Positions 33,266 to 42,200 of a stretch of 64,000 bases of DNA are shown piece by piece. This DNA comes from DTHT01 sp037444625. Its GTDB lineage: Bacteria; Acidobacteriota; Terriglobia; Bryobacterales; Bryobacteraceae. The stretch's first letter is position 1; each line of letters starts with the position of its first letter. The stretch spans positions 1 through 64,000 of the forward strand of contig JBBIMA010000021.1 of assembly GCA_037444625.1 (NCBI GenBank), given 5' to 3'. Under the pieces are notes generated by a model. The model did no database searches, was not told the DNA's origin, and saw only the letters and a list, made by a program, of their open reading frames with translations. The translations under genes and the position numbers were made by a program.

Positions 33266-34060
33266 CTAGCCCCCTGCCTCCACCGTGATCTCCAGGCCGT
33301 CGTAGGCCAGCCGGACGTGCGGGGGCAGCGCCCGCTCGGTCTCGGCGTGCGGCAGGTCGTGGCAGATGTGGGTCAGAAAGGCCCGCCGCGGCGCAAGCTG
33401 CTCGACGTATTCCAGCGCCCGCTCCAGCGTCGTGTGGGTCGGATGCGGGCGGCGCCGCAGGGCGTCCAGGAACAGCACGTCCAGCCCGCGCAGCAGCGCT
33501 CCGGAACTCTCCGGGATCTCGCTGTGATCGGTCAGGTAGGCGGCCGCGCCGAAGCGGAATCCGTACACCCATCCCCGTCCGTGCTTGAGCGGCACGGGCG
33601 TCACCTCCAACCCGAACAGGTCGAAGCTTCCGCCGTCGAGCACGTGCGTCTCCAGGCGCGGGATGGAAGATTCGGCTTCGCAGCCGGCGAACACGTAATC
33701 GAACACGCGGCGGATGGTCTCCAGCGTCTGGGGCGAACCGTAGATCGGGATGGCCGCCTTTTGCCGGAAGTTGAAGGGCCGCACGTCGTCCAGTCCCATG
33801 ATGTGGTCGGCGTGGGCGTGGGTGAACAGCACCGCGTCCAGCCGGCGCAGGCCGGCGCGCAGGGCCTGCTGGCGAAAGTCGGGCGTGGCGTCAATCAGGA
33901 CGTTGCGCCCGTTGTAAGCCAGCAGCACGCTGGGACGCAGCCGCCGGTCGCGCGGGTCCTCCGAGCGGCACACGGCGCAGTCGCAGCCGATGGTGGGCAC
34001 GCCCACGCTGGTGCCCGAACCCAGCACCAGGATCCTCAGGGGGTCGGCGGGAGAGGACAT
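33266..34060 (-). CDS. PhnP-like MBL-fold metallo-hydrolase
   Basis: 264 residues. Begins with LGSGTSVGVPTIGCDCAVCRS, whose Cys residues form the extra structural zinc site of PhnP-like proteins. The catalytic motif is LFTHAHADHIMGLDD (HxHxDH), and the C-terminal His ligands lie in LTHICHDLPHAE. Family members include the phosphoribosyl cyclic phosphodiesterase PhnP and tRNase Z relatives; without phn genes nearby a general phosphodiesterase is the safer call. Sits directly between DUF1844 and ribF with no gaps. Confidence 0.88.
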   Translation of the reverse strand: MSSPADPLRILVLGSGTSVGVPTIGCDCAVCRSEDPRDRRLRPSVLLAYNGRNVLIDATPDFRQQALRAGLRRLDAVLFTHAHADHIMGLDDVRPFNFRQKAAIPIYGSPQTLETIRRVFDYVFAGCEAESSIPRLETHVLDGGSFDLFGLEVTPVPLKHGRGWVYGFRFGAAAYLTDHSEIPESSGALLRGLDVLFLDALRRRPHPTHTTLERALEYVEQLAPRRAFLTHICHDLPHAETERALPPHVRLAYDGLEITVEAGG

Positions 34061-34408
34061 TCAGGACCGCTTGCGGCTCTCTTCCAAGGCCTGCACGAAG
34101 CGAAAGCGCAGCTCCGTGAGGGAATTCTCCAGCAGCCGCTTTTCCTCCAGGGTCAGATTGCCGCGCGTCTTCTCCTCCAGCATGGCCATCAGATCAATCG
34201 TGTGGCGGGCTCGGCGAAAGTCCGGTTGGGGCCGCTCGGGACTTCCCCAGCCGGCCAGGCCCAAGTGCACCTCGGCCTGCGCACGCAGCGACAGCGTGAG
34301 GAACTCGAAGCTGGGCGGCGGCAAGGGCAGATCGTCCGCCTCGGGCTCAGCCTCCGCTTGGGCTGCCTCCGCAGGCTTTCCCTGTTCGCTCCTCTCCTGG
34401 TCGCTCAT
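34061..34408 (-). CDS. DUF1844 family protein
   Basis: 115 residues. An acidic Glu/Ala-rich N-terminus (about 1-35) is followed by the DUF1844 domain: FEFLTLSLRAQAEVHLG, DFRRARHTIDLMAMLEEKTRGNL and ENSLTELRFRFVQ. Cytoplasmic, function unknown, widespread in Acidobacteria and delta-proteobacteria. First gene of the block with the MBL hydrolase and ribF; its stop abuts the next start. Confidence 0.85.
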   Translation of the reverse strand: MSDQERSEQGKPAEAAQAEAEPEADDLPLPPPSFEFLTLSLRAQAEVHLGLAGWGSPERPQPDFRRARHTIDLMAMLEEKTRGNLTLEEKRLLENSLTELRFRFVQALEESRKRS

Positions 34409-34457
34409 ACGCTTTCTATTTTAGCCGGAGCGCGGCTGCCTGCTCTGCGGGCCGTGA

Positions 34458-34463
34458 TAGAGT
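34458..34463 (+). promoter_or_regulatory. Possible -10 element for mazG
   Basis: TAGAGT about 48 bases before the ATG at 34512, in the 103-base divergent region between DUF1844 and mazG. No good -35. Weak support. Confidence 0.25.
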
Positions 34464-34511
34464 GGGAGGGTTCGCCCGAGCCGGTTTCCGGCGCAGGGTT
34501 CAGACCGCGTC

Positions 34512-35315
34512 ATGCCGTCCGCCTCCCAGCTCCGCGCAGGCCGCAAGTTCCAGCGATTGCTCCGCATCATGGCGCGCCTGCGCGCTCCCGACGGCTGCCC
34601 CTGGGATCGCCGGCAGGACTTCGACACCCTGAAGCCCTATCTGCTGGAGGAGACTTACGAGGCGCTGGACGCGGTGGATCGCCGGGACTGGCCCGCCCTG
34701 GCCGAAGAGCTGGGCGACCTGCTATTGGAGATAGTCTTCCTCGCCCAGATCGCCGCCGAGCAGAATCTGTTCTCCATCGAGGACGCTCTGGACGCCATCA
34801 ACCGCAAGCTGGTCCGCCGCCACCCCCACGTCTTCGGCAAGGCGCAGGCGGAAACCCCCGAGGATGTCAAGCAGCGCTGGCAGGAAATCAAAGCCGAGGA
34901 GCGCAGCCACGGCGGCCGGCCCCAGGAGGGGCTGCTCGAGTCCGTACCCCGCTCCCTGCCCGCCTTGGTGGAAGCCGCGCAGATCTCCTCGCGCGCCGCG
35001 GCCGTGGGCTTCGATTGGGAAAACGCCGATCAGGTCCTGCTTAAACTCGAAGAGGAACTGGCCGAGCTGGCCGCCGCCCGGCGCGACGCCTCGCACCGGC
35101 GCCTGGAAGACGAGATCGGCGATCTGTTGTTCACCCTGGTCAATCTGGCTCGCTTTCTCGAAGTGGATCCCGAGCAGGCCATGCGCCGGACCAACGCCAA
35201 GTTCCGGCGCCGCTTCGCCTTCGTCGAAGAGCGCCTGCGCCAGAGCGGCCGTTCTTTCGCCCAGGCTAGCCTGGAAGAAATGGAAGCTCTCTGGCAGCAG
35301 GCCAAGCAGGATTGA
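34512..35315 (+). CDS. mazG: Nucleoside triphosphate pyrophosphohydrolase MazG
   Basis: 267 residues with two MazG domains. The first has DGCPWDRRQDFDTLKPYLLEE (parts CPWDRRQDFDTL, LEETYEALDAV) and AEELGDLLLEIVFLAQ (EExxE...ExxD metal site). It is followed by the KAEERSHGG linker. The second has LEEELAELAAARRDA and LEDEIGDLLFTLVNLARFL. It hydrolyses noncanonical or excess NTPs to NMP + PPi. The 3' end overlaps the convergent racemase-like gene by 50 bases. Confidence 0.93.
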   Translation: MPSASQLRAGRKFQRLLRIMARLRAPDGCPWDRRQDFDTLKPYLLEETYEALDAVDRRDWPALAEELGDLLLEIVFLAQIAAEQNLFSIEDALDAINRKLVRRHPHVFGKAQAETPEDVKQRWQEIKAEERSHGGRPQEGLLESVPRSLPALVEAAQISSRAAAVGFDWENADQVLLKLEEELAELAAARRDASHRRLEDEIGDLLFTLVNLARFLEVDPEQAMRRTNAKFRRRFAFVEERLRQSGRSFAQASLEEMEALWQQAKQD

Positions 35316-36168
35316 ACCGCCTCCGCCAGGCCTCGACCAACCCGCGCGCCAGCGCCTCCAACGGGTCCGTCATGGGCAGCTCCGGCAGGTCCGCCTGCCT
35401 GAGCGCCAGCGGGATTTCGGTGCAGCCCAGAATCAGCGCCTCGGCCCCCGCCTCCAGCAGGCGCCGGGCCGCCGCTTTCAATACCCCTCGGGGAGCGGGG
35501 TAGCCCTCGTCGGCCTGCCGGCCCGACTTGATGCCCCAGGTGGGATCGCTGATGGCGTGATGGACGTCATTCTGAAGCGGAGCCAGGCCACCGCTCAGAA
35601 TCGCATCCCGCCGCGCCGCCCGTTCTTCGTCCGGCATGGGCCGCGGCTCGTAAGCCAGGGCTACGGCCTCCAAGCCGTGCTCCTCCAGGGCGGCGGCGTA
35701 AATACGGTGGAGGTATGTGCCGTTGGTGGAGAGCACCCCGACCCGCCGTAGGCCCGCCCGCAGGGTCCTCACTTGCTCTACGGCGGCCCGGATCATGTGC
35801 ACGATCTCCAGCCGCTCCGGGCCGGAGCTGAGCTCGGCCAGCTCCCGCTCGAAGACCGCGAAGATGGCCGGGGCGTGAAAGGTGTTGCACGGGATGCCCA
35901 CCACGCGCGCGCCCGCGCCGGCCAAGATCCGGGCCGCCTGCGCCGCGGGCAGCGCCGGGTTTTCCGAGGCCCGTCCGGCTTCCAGCGCCGCCAGATAATC
36001 CGTGCGATCCTCCAGCAGCGCGGCGAACTGCACGAGCACGACCGGAATGGCCTCCTGATCCCGGCGCATGCCCAGCGCACTCTGGTAGCTCAACAGCTTC
36101 TGGAGCAGCAACGGGTCCACCCACGGGCCCATGCCTCCCACGATGCCGATGGCGGCCGGCAGTCGCAC
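35266..36168 (-). CDS. Aspartate/glutamate racemase family protein
   Basis: 300 residues, two-domain racemase fold. Opens with IGIVGGMGPWVDPLLL. The first catalytic Cys is in VGIPCNTFHAPA, the second in LILGCTEIPLAL; both are needed for two-base racemisation. A flexible N-terminus and the ENDVHH-type segment QNDVHHAI are also present. The substrate (aspartate or a related acid) cannot be chosen from sequence. Its last 50 bases are antisense to the mazG 3' end; the downstream tail FNPAWPAARELPFLPG lies in the overlap. Confidence 0.88.
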   Translation of the reverse strand: MRLPAAIGIVGGMGPWVDPLLLQKLLSYQSALGMRRDQEAIPVVLVQFAALLEDRTDYLAALEAGRASENPALPAAQAARILAGAGARVVGIPCNTFHAPAIFAVFERELAELSSGPERLEIVHMIRAAVEQVRTLRAGLRRVGVLSTNGTYLHRIYAAALEEHGLEAVALAYEPRPMPDEERAARRDAILSGGLAPLQNDVHHAISDPTWGIKSGRQADEGYPAPRGVLKAAARRLLEAGAEALILGCTEIPLALRQADLPELPMTDPLEALARGLVEAWRRRFNPAWPAARELPFLPG

Positions 36169-36171
36169 GCG

Positions 36172-36220
36172 CCTTCCCTCTGGAGGAAGGGGCGGGCACG
36201 GGGAGGAGCCGCACCCGCCC
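36172..36220 (-). terminator. Tandem hairpins after the first Oar-like receptor gene
   Basis: Downstream of the receptor stop (minus strand), GGGCGGG/CCCGCCC (36220-36214 with 36196-36190, 7 bp, 17-base loop) is followed by CCTTCC/GGAAGG (36190-36185 with 36177-36172). No U-tract follows, so at best a weak or Rho-assisted terminator. It separates the receptor from the racemase gene on the same strand. Confidence 0.35.
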
Positions 36221-36226
36221 GTCGAA

Positions 36227-39200
36227 CTAGAAGGTCAGCTTCAGACCCAACTGGAACGAGCGCGGCCCCGTTCCCCCCACGCCCTGGTTCGAGATCAAGC
36301 CGGCCAGCGTGCCCGTCACCTTGCCGAAGTTGGCGCTCCCCAGCGTGGTGTCGGGGTTGGCGAAAGCCGGCGTGTTGGTGGCGTTGAACGCCTCCACGCG
36401 CAACTCTCCCTTCAGCCGTTCGCTGAAGGTGAACTTGCGGAACAGCGACAGATCCAGGTTGCTCAAGCCGGGGCCGGAGAGACAGTTGCGCCCCGAGTTG
36501 CCGAAATGGGGCGTCTTGCCGTCCGGGTCCAGTGGCTGCCGGAAGGCCGAGGTGTCGAACCACAGATCGGACCCGGCCGGCCCGGCGACGCCCTTCAGGA
36601 TCCTCACCGGCCCGATCAGGTCCGCCGTGGCGCTGGAGCCCGGGGTGTTGATGCTGACCGTCGTCCCGAAGGTCAGCGGCCGCCCGGTCATGAAGGTCAG
36701 CACGCCGCCCACCTGCCAGTCGCCCAGCAGCCAGCGGCCCGGTCCGCTCTGCAACCACCGCTTGCCCGGCCCGAAAGGCAGATCGTAAAGGTAGCTCTGC
36801 ACGAACGTGTGCTCGCGGTCGAAATCCAGGCGCGCATAACTGCGGCGGGGCTGGATGTAATTCCACAGGCCGCTGGTCTCGGAAGTATACCCCAGGGCCT
36901 TCCCATAGGTATACGCCGTCGTCATCAGGAAACCGCCGCTGAAACGCCGGTCGAACTTCACCTGAAGGCTGTTGTAGTTGTTGCTAAAGCCCGCGTACCG
37001 CAACGTTACGTCGGTGTTCTTGCGGAACTTCTGGTAAAGCGGCCGTCCGGAAGCGCCCGAGTTGAACACCGTTGCCGCATTCACGTTGTAAGCCACCGGC
37101 GCTCGAACCGTATGGTTGCCTACGTAAGCCGCCTCCAGCGTGAAGTTGCCCGGCAACTGCCGCTGGAGGGCGATGTTCCAGGCCTGAACGTAGCCTTCGT
37201 GATAGTCCAAAGGCACGGCCGAGTTGATGTTCTGCGCCAGCAAGTAAAGGGTGTTGGCCTCGATCACGCCGTTGCTCGGGATTACCGCCACTTGCGGGGC
37301 CGGAAAACCGGTCGCCATCGAGCCGTAGACCCCGGGCGCGCTTTGCGCCTGGCCGTAAGAGCCCAGCGCCTGATAGTCGTTGCTCTGCTTCACCGGGTAG
37401 TTGTCCCAGGCGTACTTGTTGTCCGGGAAAGGCACCCAGGAAATGCCCAGGCCGGAGCGCAGCACGGTCTTGTTGTCAATGCGGAAGGCGAAGCCCAGCC
37501 GCGGGGCGAAGTTCCGGTAGTAGGTCTTGCGCCCCAGGTTCATCGGGTTGCCGCCCACGCCGGCCACCACCAGCCGGTTGTTCTCGAAATCGTAGTTGGA
37601 AAACCCGCCGGGCAGCCGGGGCGTGGCGGGAGGATAAAAATCGTGCCGCAGGCCGAAGTCTACGGTCAGCCTCGGACTGGCCTGCCACTTGTCCTGAATG
37701 TAAGTGAACAGCATCGTGGCGCGATAGGCCGGGAACATCACCGCCAGGTCGCGCCGGAAGCGCGAGGGAACGTCCAGCAAGAAGCTCGCCAGACCGTTCA
37801 CCTGACTGAGCACCGTGGCGCCCGGGGTCGAAGTCTGGTTGTTCCCGAACTGGAACTCCCCGCGGGGACCGCCCGCGTCCTGAGTCTGCAACAGATCGTC
37901 CCGGATGCGGCGCACGTCCACGCCGAACTTGATGGTGTGGTTATGCAGGAGCTTGGTCCAGTTATTGACAAAGTCAATGTTGGTCTCGGCACGCTTCCAG
38001 GGCAGGCTGGCCGAATAGCCGACCAGCGGGTTGGCGTAGCCGCTGACGTTGATCGAGGTCAGCCCGCTGGTCCAGCGATCCAGGTTGACGCCCCTGATCC
38101 CGATCGCCTCGGAAGCGTTGCTCCCGGCGTCTATGGTCTCGGCAATATTCGCGTAGCGGCCCAACCCGACCCGGGCCTCCGAGATGAAGGTGGGCGAAAA
38201 CAGGCGCGTGTAGTTGATCCCCGCGCTCTGCGTGCGGTTGGTTCCCGTACCGGCAAAGCCCTTGCCGCCGCCGCCCGCCACGCCGAACCGTCCCGGGTCG
38301 GTCACCACCGGCCGCTGGAGGCTGTAGCGGGCCGAGAAGCGGTCCTTCTCGCTTTGCTGGTGGTCCACCTTGACGTCGAACGAATCGCTGTCTTTCCTGC
38401 GCGTGGTGGCGCTGGCGTAGTTATTGGTGATGTCGCCGCCCAGGTTGGGCAGCGGAACCATGGCCAGAATCTTCTTGGCGATCGGGCTGATGCGGGTGTC
38501 CGGAATCACATTGCCGGGGAAAGGCTGCCGGCCGGCGCCCGTATCTCGGTTGCCGGTCGCGGGGTCGTAGATCAGGGCCCGCGATTGCAGCCCGCTGAAA
38601 TCCCCCGCCCGCAGCGGCGCGGTCGGCACGGTGATGATGTAGCCGTCGCCCCGCCGGTCTTTCATGCCCAGGTAATCTCCGAAGAAGAAGGTGCGGTTCT
38701 TGCGGATAGGCCCGCCCAGATTGAAGCCGTAATAATTGTATGTGGTCACCGGCTTGCTTGGCTGGAAGGTCGCCCGGGCGTCCAGAGCGCTGTTGCGGTG
38801 AAAGGCGTACAGAGCGCCGTGGAGTTCGTTGGTGCCGGATTTCAGCATCAGGTTGATGACCGCCCCGCCCGCGCGCCCCAGCTCGGCCTCGTAGTTGCTG
38901 GTGCTGACGTCCACCGTCTCCAGTGCTTCGATGGGCGGCACCAATACGCTCAGCAGCCCGGTTCGGTGATTGTTGTCCACCCCCTCCAGTTGGACATTGT
39001 TGGCGTGCCGGCTCATGCCGTTGACCTGGTTATCCAGCGCGCCTTGGGAGTTGAAGAACTCCGAGTGGGGCTGGAAGGCCCGGGTGGTCCCCGGCACCAG
39101 ATTGAGCAGGGCGTAGTAGTTGCGGTTGTAAGCCAGCGGCATGTTGACGATCTGCACGGCCTCGATCTTGCGCCCCGTGTCGGCCCGGTCGGTTTGCAGC

Positions 39201-39583
39201 ATGGGGACTTCGGCCGTAACCGTGATGGCCTCCGTGATCACACCCGGCTCCAGGGTGAGGTCGGCCCGCACGGTGGTGTTGACCAGGACGTTGACGCCGT
39301 CCTTGACCGCCGTGCGGAACCCGGTCTGCTCCACGGCGACCCGGTAGACCCCGGGATCGAGCGCCGGGAAGACGTAGTTGCCGCTTTCGTTGGTTTGCGC
39401 GCTGCGCCGAATACCGGTATTGACTTCCGTGATGGTGACCCTGGCGTTGGGAACCGCGGCGCCCGTCGAGTCGGTCACCGTTCCCAAAAGAGTGCCTCGA
39501 ACCGCTTGCGCGCAGCCCGGCCTGACCGTCCAGAACAGCCAGGCGGCCAAAACGCCGAGCATGATGATTCGGACCTTACGCAT
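36227..39583 (-). CDS. Oar-like TonB-dependent receptor 1
   Basis: 1118 residues. Signal peptide (RKVRIIMLGVLAAWLFW), an N-terminal carboxypeptidase-regulatory-like beta domain (about 30-110: GTLLGTVTDSTGAAVPNARVTI, parts GTVTDSTGAAVPNARV, GNYVFPALDPGVYRV), a plug domain (about 130-260, MSRHANNVQLEGVDNN) and a large outer-membrane barrel. The chain ends LGLKLTF, with the C-terminal Phe used by the BAM machinery. Oar-like proteins of Acidobacteria replace SusC; no SusD-type lipoprotein is adjacent. Start at 39583 has AAGGAG about 8 bases upstream. Substrate unknown. Confidence 0.88.
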   Translation of the reverse strand: MRKVRIIMLGVLAAWLFWTVRPGCAQAVRGTLLGTVTDSTGAAVPNARVTITEVNTGIRRSAQTNESGNYVFPALDPGVYRVAVEQTGFRTAVKDGVNVLVNTTVRADLTLEPGVITEAITVTAEVPMLQTDRADTGRKIEAVQIVNMPLAYNRNYYALLNLVPGTTRAFQPHSEFFNSQGALDNQVNGMSRHANNVQLEGVDNNHRTGLLSVLVPPIEALETVDVSTSNYEAELGRAGGAVINLMLKSGTNELHGALYAFHRNSALDARATFQPSKPVTTYNYYGFNLGGPIRKNRTFFFGDYLGMKDRRGDGYIITVPTAPLRAGDFSGLQSRALIYDPATGNRDTGAGRQPFPGNVIPDTRISPIAKKILAMVPLPNLGGDITNNYASATTRRKDSDSFDVKVDHQQSEKDRFSARYSLQRPVVTDPGRFGVAGGGGKGFAGTGTNRTQSAGINYTRLFSPTFISEARVGLGRYANIAETIDAGSNASEAIGIRGVNLDRWTSGLTSINVSGYANPLVGYSASLPWKRAETNIDFVNNWTKLLHNHTIKFGVDVRRIRDDLLQTQDAGGPRGEFQFGNNQTSTPGATVLSQVNGLASFLLDVPSRFRRDLAVMFPAYRATMLFTYIQDKWQASPRLTVDFGLRHDFYPPATPRLPGGFSNYDFENNRLVVAGVGGNPMNLGRKTYYRNFAPRLGFAFRIDNKTVLRSGLGISWVPFPDNKYAWDNYPVKQSNDYQALGSYGQAQSAPGVYGSMATGFPAPQVAVIPSNGVIEANTLYLLAQNINSAVPLDYHEGYVQAWNIALQRQLPGNFTLEAAYVGNHTVRAPVAYNVNAATVFNSGASGRPLYQKFRKNTDVTLRYAGFSNNYNSLQVKFDRRFSGGFLMTTAYTYGKALGYTSETSGLWNYIQPRRSYARLDFDREHTFVQSYLYDLPFGPGKRWLQSGPGRWLLGDWQVGGVLTFMTGRPLTFGTTVSINTPGSSATADLIGPVRILKGVAGPAGSDLWFDTSAFRQPLDPDGKTPHFGNSGRNCLSGPGLSNLDLSLFRKFTFSERLKGELRVEAFNATNTPAFANPDTTLGSANFGKVTGTLAGLISNQGVGGTGPRSFQLGLKLTF

Positions 39584-39667
39584 CGGCTTGCTCCTTGCTT
39601 GTCGTAGTGGCCTTGCGGCGGAACGAGCGACACGCCCCTTCCCGCCGCTCATGGGACCCCGCATGTA

Positions 39668-39696
39668 TTTATACACCCGCAGCCGTGCACGGTCAA
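39668..39696 (-). promoter_or_regulatory. Sigma70-type promoter of Oar-like receptor 1
   Basis: Minus strand TTGACC (39696-39691), a 17-base spacer and TATAAA (39673-39668). It leaves a leader of about 80 bases before the ATG at 39583. The -35 and spacing are identical to those of the promoters before 40800 and 42343. Confidence 0.65.
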
Positions 39697-39723
39697 CCTG
39701 GACGGTCGCGGACGATCTCCCGT

Positions 39724-40188
39724 CTACGGCGCGGCCCCTGCGGTCCCCGGCGCCTTCCGCGCAGTGACCGTGATCTCGATCCGCGCCTTCCCCACCAGCC
39801 CCGCTACGCCCACCGTGGTGCGGGTGGGGCGGGGCTCCGGGAAGTACTTCACGTAGACCGCGTTCATCCGTGGGAAAAGAGCCATATCGGTCAGGTAGAC
39901 TTGCACCGAGACCACATCGGCAAAACTCATCCCGCCCGCTTTCAGCAGAATCCCGATGTTATCCAGGCACTGCCGGACCTCGTCCTCGAACTCGGCCGGG
40001 ATCTGCCCGGTCTTCAGATCGGCTCCCACCTGGCCGGAGACGTACAGGGTGTCGCCCACCAGCAGAGCGGCAGAGAAGGGGCGGCCCGTCCCGAACTCCG
40101 GCGGCTGGATGGCTCGCTTCTGAGCCCCGGCCAGGGAGGCCGACAGCCCCAGGACGAAAACAATTGAGGACACTCTTGTCGCAGCCAT
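39724..40188 (-). CDS. Exported RidA/YjgF family protein
   Basis: 154 residues. Signal peptide (MAATRVSSIVFVLGLSASLAGAQ, given here as ATRVSSIVFVLGLSASLAGA) followed by a complete RidA domain: RPFSAALLVGDTLYVSGQVG, ADVVSVQVYLTDM, and the active-site Arg and Glu in TRTTVGVAGLV-x3-RIEITVTA. RidA proteins deaminate reactive enamine/imine intermediates in the cytoplasm. An exported copy with an intact Arg/Glu pair is unusual. A TATCAT hexamer ends 6 bases before the ATG, another leaderless-type start. Confidence 0.85.
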   Translation of the reverse strand: MAATRVSSIVFVLGLSASLAGAQKRAIQPPEFGTGRPFSAALLVGDTLYVSGQVGADLKTGQIPAEFEDEVRQCLDNIGILLKAGGMSFADVVSVQVYLTDMALFPRMNAVYVKYFPEPRPTRTTVGVAGLVGKARIEITVTARKAPGTAGAAP

Positions 40189-40194
40189 AGGGTC

Positions 40195-40200
40195 ATGATA
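40195..40200 (-). promoter_or_regulatory. -10-like element before the RidA-like gene
   Basis: On the minus strand TATCAT ends 6 bases before the ATG at 40188; no ribosome site lies in between. Same class as the plus-strand elements at 2873 and 20903. Confidence 0.35.
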
Positions 40201-40323
40201 TCGTAGGGATTACTTTGGTTCCAGTCCGTTCGGTACCCCGGCCGGCCTTCAATTTGAACCGATTGGCCTATGGCCGGCCGCGTCCGATCCGGCTCATCAT
40301 AAAGGAGAGGAGCAAGCAGCACT

Positions 40324-40686
40324 ATGACGCAAGGCGCCCACGGCACTCGGAGGCAACTGGAACGGCGCTCGGCGGCCCGCTTCGCCATCGAGCAGGAGGT
40401 CCGCTACAAACTTTTCAACCGTCACGGCGTGGAGGTAGGCGTCGGAAAGACCCTCAACATCAGCTCGCGCGGCCTGCTGTTCACCACTGAGCACGCCCTC
40501 AGCCCCGGCGAGCGCCTGGAGGTCTCCGTCAACTGGCCGGCCCAACTGGACAACCACTGCGGGCTCAAGTTGGTGACCACCGGCAGGGTGGTTCGAGCCC
40601 AGCCCGGCATGGCCGCGGTCTCCATCGAGCGCTACGAGTTCCGCACCCAGAGCGCCCGAACCCTCGCCGCCAACGGCCGCTCCTGA
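40324..40686 (+). CDS. PilZ-domain protein
   Basis: 120-residue single-domain PilZ protein. The c-di-GMP signature is split as usual: RxxxR in ERRSAARFAI (residues about 14-20) and NISSRGLLF (D/N-x-S-x-x-G, about 46-54), followed by a six-stranded barrel. It probably binds cyclic di-GMP and acts through protein contacts. A purine-rich AAGGAGAGGAG lies about 12 bases before the ATG. Monocistronic; faces the RidA-like gene divergently across 135 bases. Confidence 0.85.
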   Translation: MTQGAHGTRRQLERRSAARFAIEQEVRYKLFNRHGVEVGVGKTLNISSRGLLFTTEHALSPGERLEVSVNWPAQLDNHCGLKLVTTGRVVRAQPGMAAVSIERYEFRTQSARTLAANGRS

Positions 40687-40711
40687 GCGCTCCGGTTAGA
40701 ACGCCCTCTTG

Positions 40712-40740
40712 TTGACCCCGTCCCACCCAGGGTGTATAGT
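40712..40740 (+). promoter_or_regulatory. Sigma70-type promoter of the Gfo/Idh gene
   Basis: TTGACC (40712-40717), 17-base spacer, TATAGT (40735-40740). Leader of about 52 bases, with a purine-rich AGAGAGA ribosome site 6-8 bases before the ATG at 40800. Supports 40800 rather than an in-frame GTG... codon at 40740 as the start, because the latter lies inside the -10. Confidence 0.7.
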
Positions 40741-40799
40741 TGACTCCTGCGCCCGGCCCACCGGACCGGGTGCCAGCCCGAGCATCAGAGAGAGATTCT

Positions 40800-42200
40800 A
40801 TGCCCGACGAAACCCCCGCTCCCCATTCCCGCCGCCGCTTCCTGGCCGCCGCCGGCCGCACTGCCGGCGCTTCCGCCCTCGCCGGCGTCGCTCTGCCGCC
40901 CGTGCATGCCGCCGAGGACAACACTCTTCCCGTCGCCCTGGTGGGCTGCGGCGGGCGCGGCACCGGGGCGGCCGCCAACGCGCTGTCGGTACGTAACGGG
41001 CCCATCAAGCTGGTCGCCATGGCCGACCTGCTGCCCGAGCGGCTCAACAGCAGCCTGGACAAGCTCCAGTCCCAGTTCGCCGCCCAGGTGGATGTGCCGC
41101 CCGAGCGGCGCTTCCTCGGTTTCCTCGCCTATCGCGACGCCATGGACGCCCTCAAGCCGGGCGGCATCGTCATCCTGGCCACCCCGCCCGCCTTCCGCTG
41201 GGTGCACTTCGCTTACGCCATCGAGAAGGGCCTGCACTGCTTCATGGAGAAGCCCGTCACCGTGGACGGTCCCACCACCCGGCGCATGTTCGAGCTGGCC
41301 AGGCTTTCCCTCCGCAAGAACCTCAAGGTCGGCGTCGGTCTGATGGTGCGCCACTGCCGCGCCCGCCAGGAGCTCTACGACCGCATCCGCTCCGGACAAA
41401 TCGGCGAGATCGTCGCCCTGCGCGCCTATCGCATGGGTCAGGGCGGCGGCACGGCCCCGCCCCGGCCCCCGGGGATGAGCGAGGTCCTCTACCAGGTGCA
41501 GCGTTTCCACGCCTTCCTCTGGGCCAGCGGCGGCGTCTTCAGCGACTACTACATTCACCAGATTGACGAGTGCAGTTGGATGAAGGGCGCCTGGCCGGCG
41601 GAGGCCCACGCCGTCGGCGGCCGCCACTACCGCGGCGATTCGGTGGATCAGAATTTCGATGTCTACTCAGTGGAGTACGAGTTTCCCGACGGCACCCGGC
41701 TGTATTTCGACGGGCGCAACATGAAGGGCTGCCGCAACGAGTTCGCCAGTTACGCGCACGGCACCAAAGGCTCCGCCGTGATTTCTACCTTGGGGCATGC
41801 GCCCGGCCTCACCCGTATTTACAAGGGCTACAAGATTCCGCGCGTCGAGAGCCGCCAGGATCTTCCGCTCCCGGCCGACCCCAATCTCGTCTGGGCCTTT
41901 CCCCAGCCTGAGAAGTCCCCTTACCAGTGGGAGTGGGACGATTTGGTCGAGGCCATCCGCCAGGACAGGCCCTTCAACGAGGTCGAGCGCGGCGCCCAAG
42001 CCAGCCTGATAGCCTCGATGGGCCGCATGGCCGCCCACACCGGCCGCATCGTCACGTACGAGCAGATGCTCAACTGCCCGCACGAATTCGCGCCCGAGGT
42101 GGACAAACTGACGCCCGACGGACCGGCCCCTCTGCAAGCCGGTCCCGACGGCAAGTACCCGGTTCCTCAACCCGGCATCCTCACCGATCGCGAGTACTGA
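40800..42200 (+). CDS. Tat-exported Gfo/Idh/MocA-family oxidoreductase
   Basis: 466 residues. Twin-arginine signal SRRRFLAAAGRTAGA (residues about 9-23), then a Rossmann domain with VALVGCGGRGTGAAAN, a conserved MEKPVTVDGP loop after the NAD-binding domain, and a C-terminal beta-sheet domain. Exported Gfo/Idh proteins fold with NAD(P) in the cytoplasm before Tat export. Probably acts on a glycan-derived sugar or as a retaining glycosidase of the GH109 type; the GH109-type signature was not verified. Downstream is the second Oar-like receptor gene with its own promoter. Confidence 0.88.
   Translation: MPDETPAPHSRRRFLAAAGRTAGASALAGVALPPVHAAEDNTLPVALVGCGGRGTGAAANALSVRNGPIKLVAMADLLPERLNSSLDKLQSQFAAQVDVPPERRFLGFLAYRDAMDALKPGGIVILATPPAFRWVHFAYAIEKGLHCFMEKPVTVDGPTTRRMFELARLSLRKNLKVGVGLMVRHCRARQELYDRIRSGQIGEIVALRAYRMGQGGGTAPPRPPGMSEVLYQVQRFHAFLWASGGVFSDYYIHQIDECSWMKGAWPAEAHAVGGRHYRGDSVDQNFDVYSVEYEFPDGTRLYFDGRNMKGCRNEFASYAHGTKGSAVISTLGHAPGLTRIYKGYKIPRVESRQDLPLPADPNLVWAFPQPEKSPYQWEWDDLVEAIRQDRPFNEVERGAQASLIASMGRMAAHTGRIVTYEQMLNCPHEFAPEVDKLTPDGPAPLQAGPDGKYPVPQPGILTDREY

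Noticed and set aside
36131..39607. Open frame of about 1158 codons on the plus strand opposite Oar-like receptor 1
   Set aside because: It mirrors the third-position G/C bias of the real receptor gene, has no recognisable domain, and is rich in His/Gln/Arg as expected for antisense frames.
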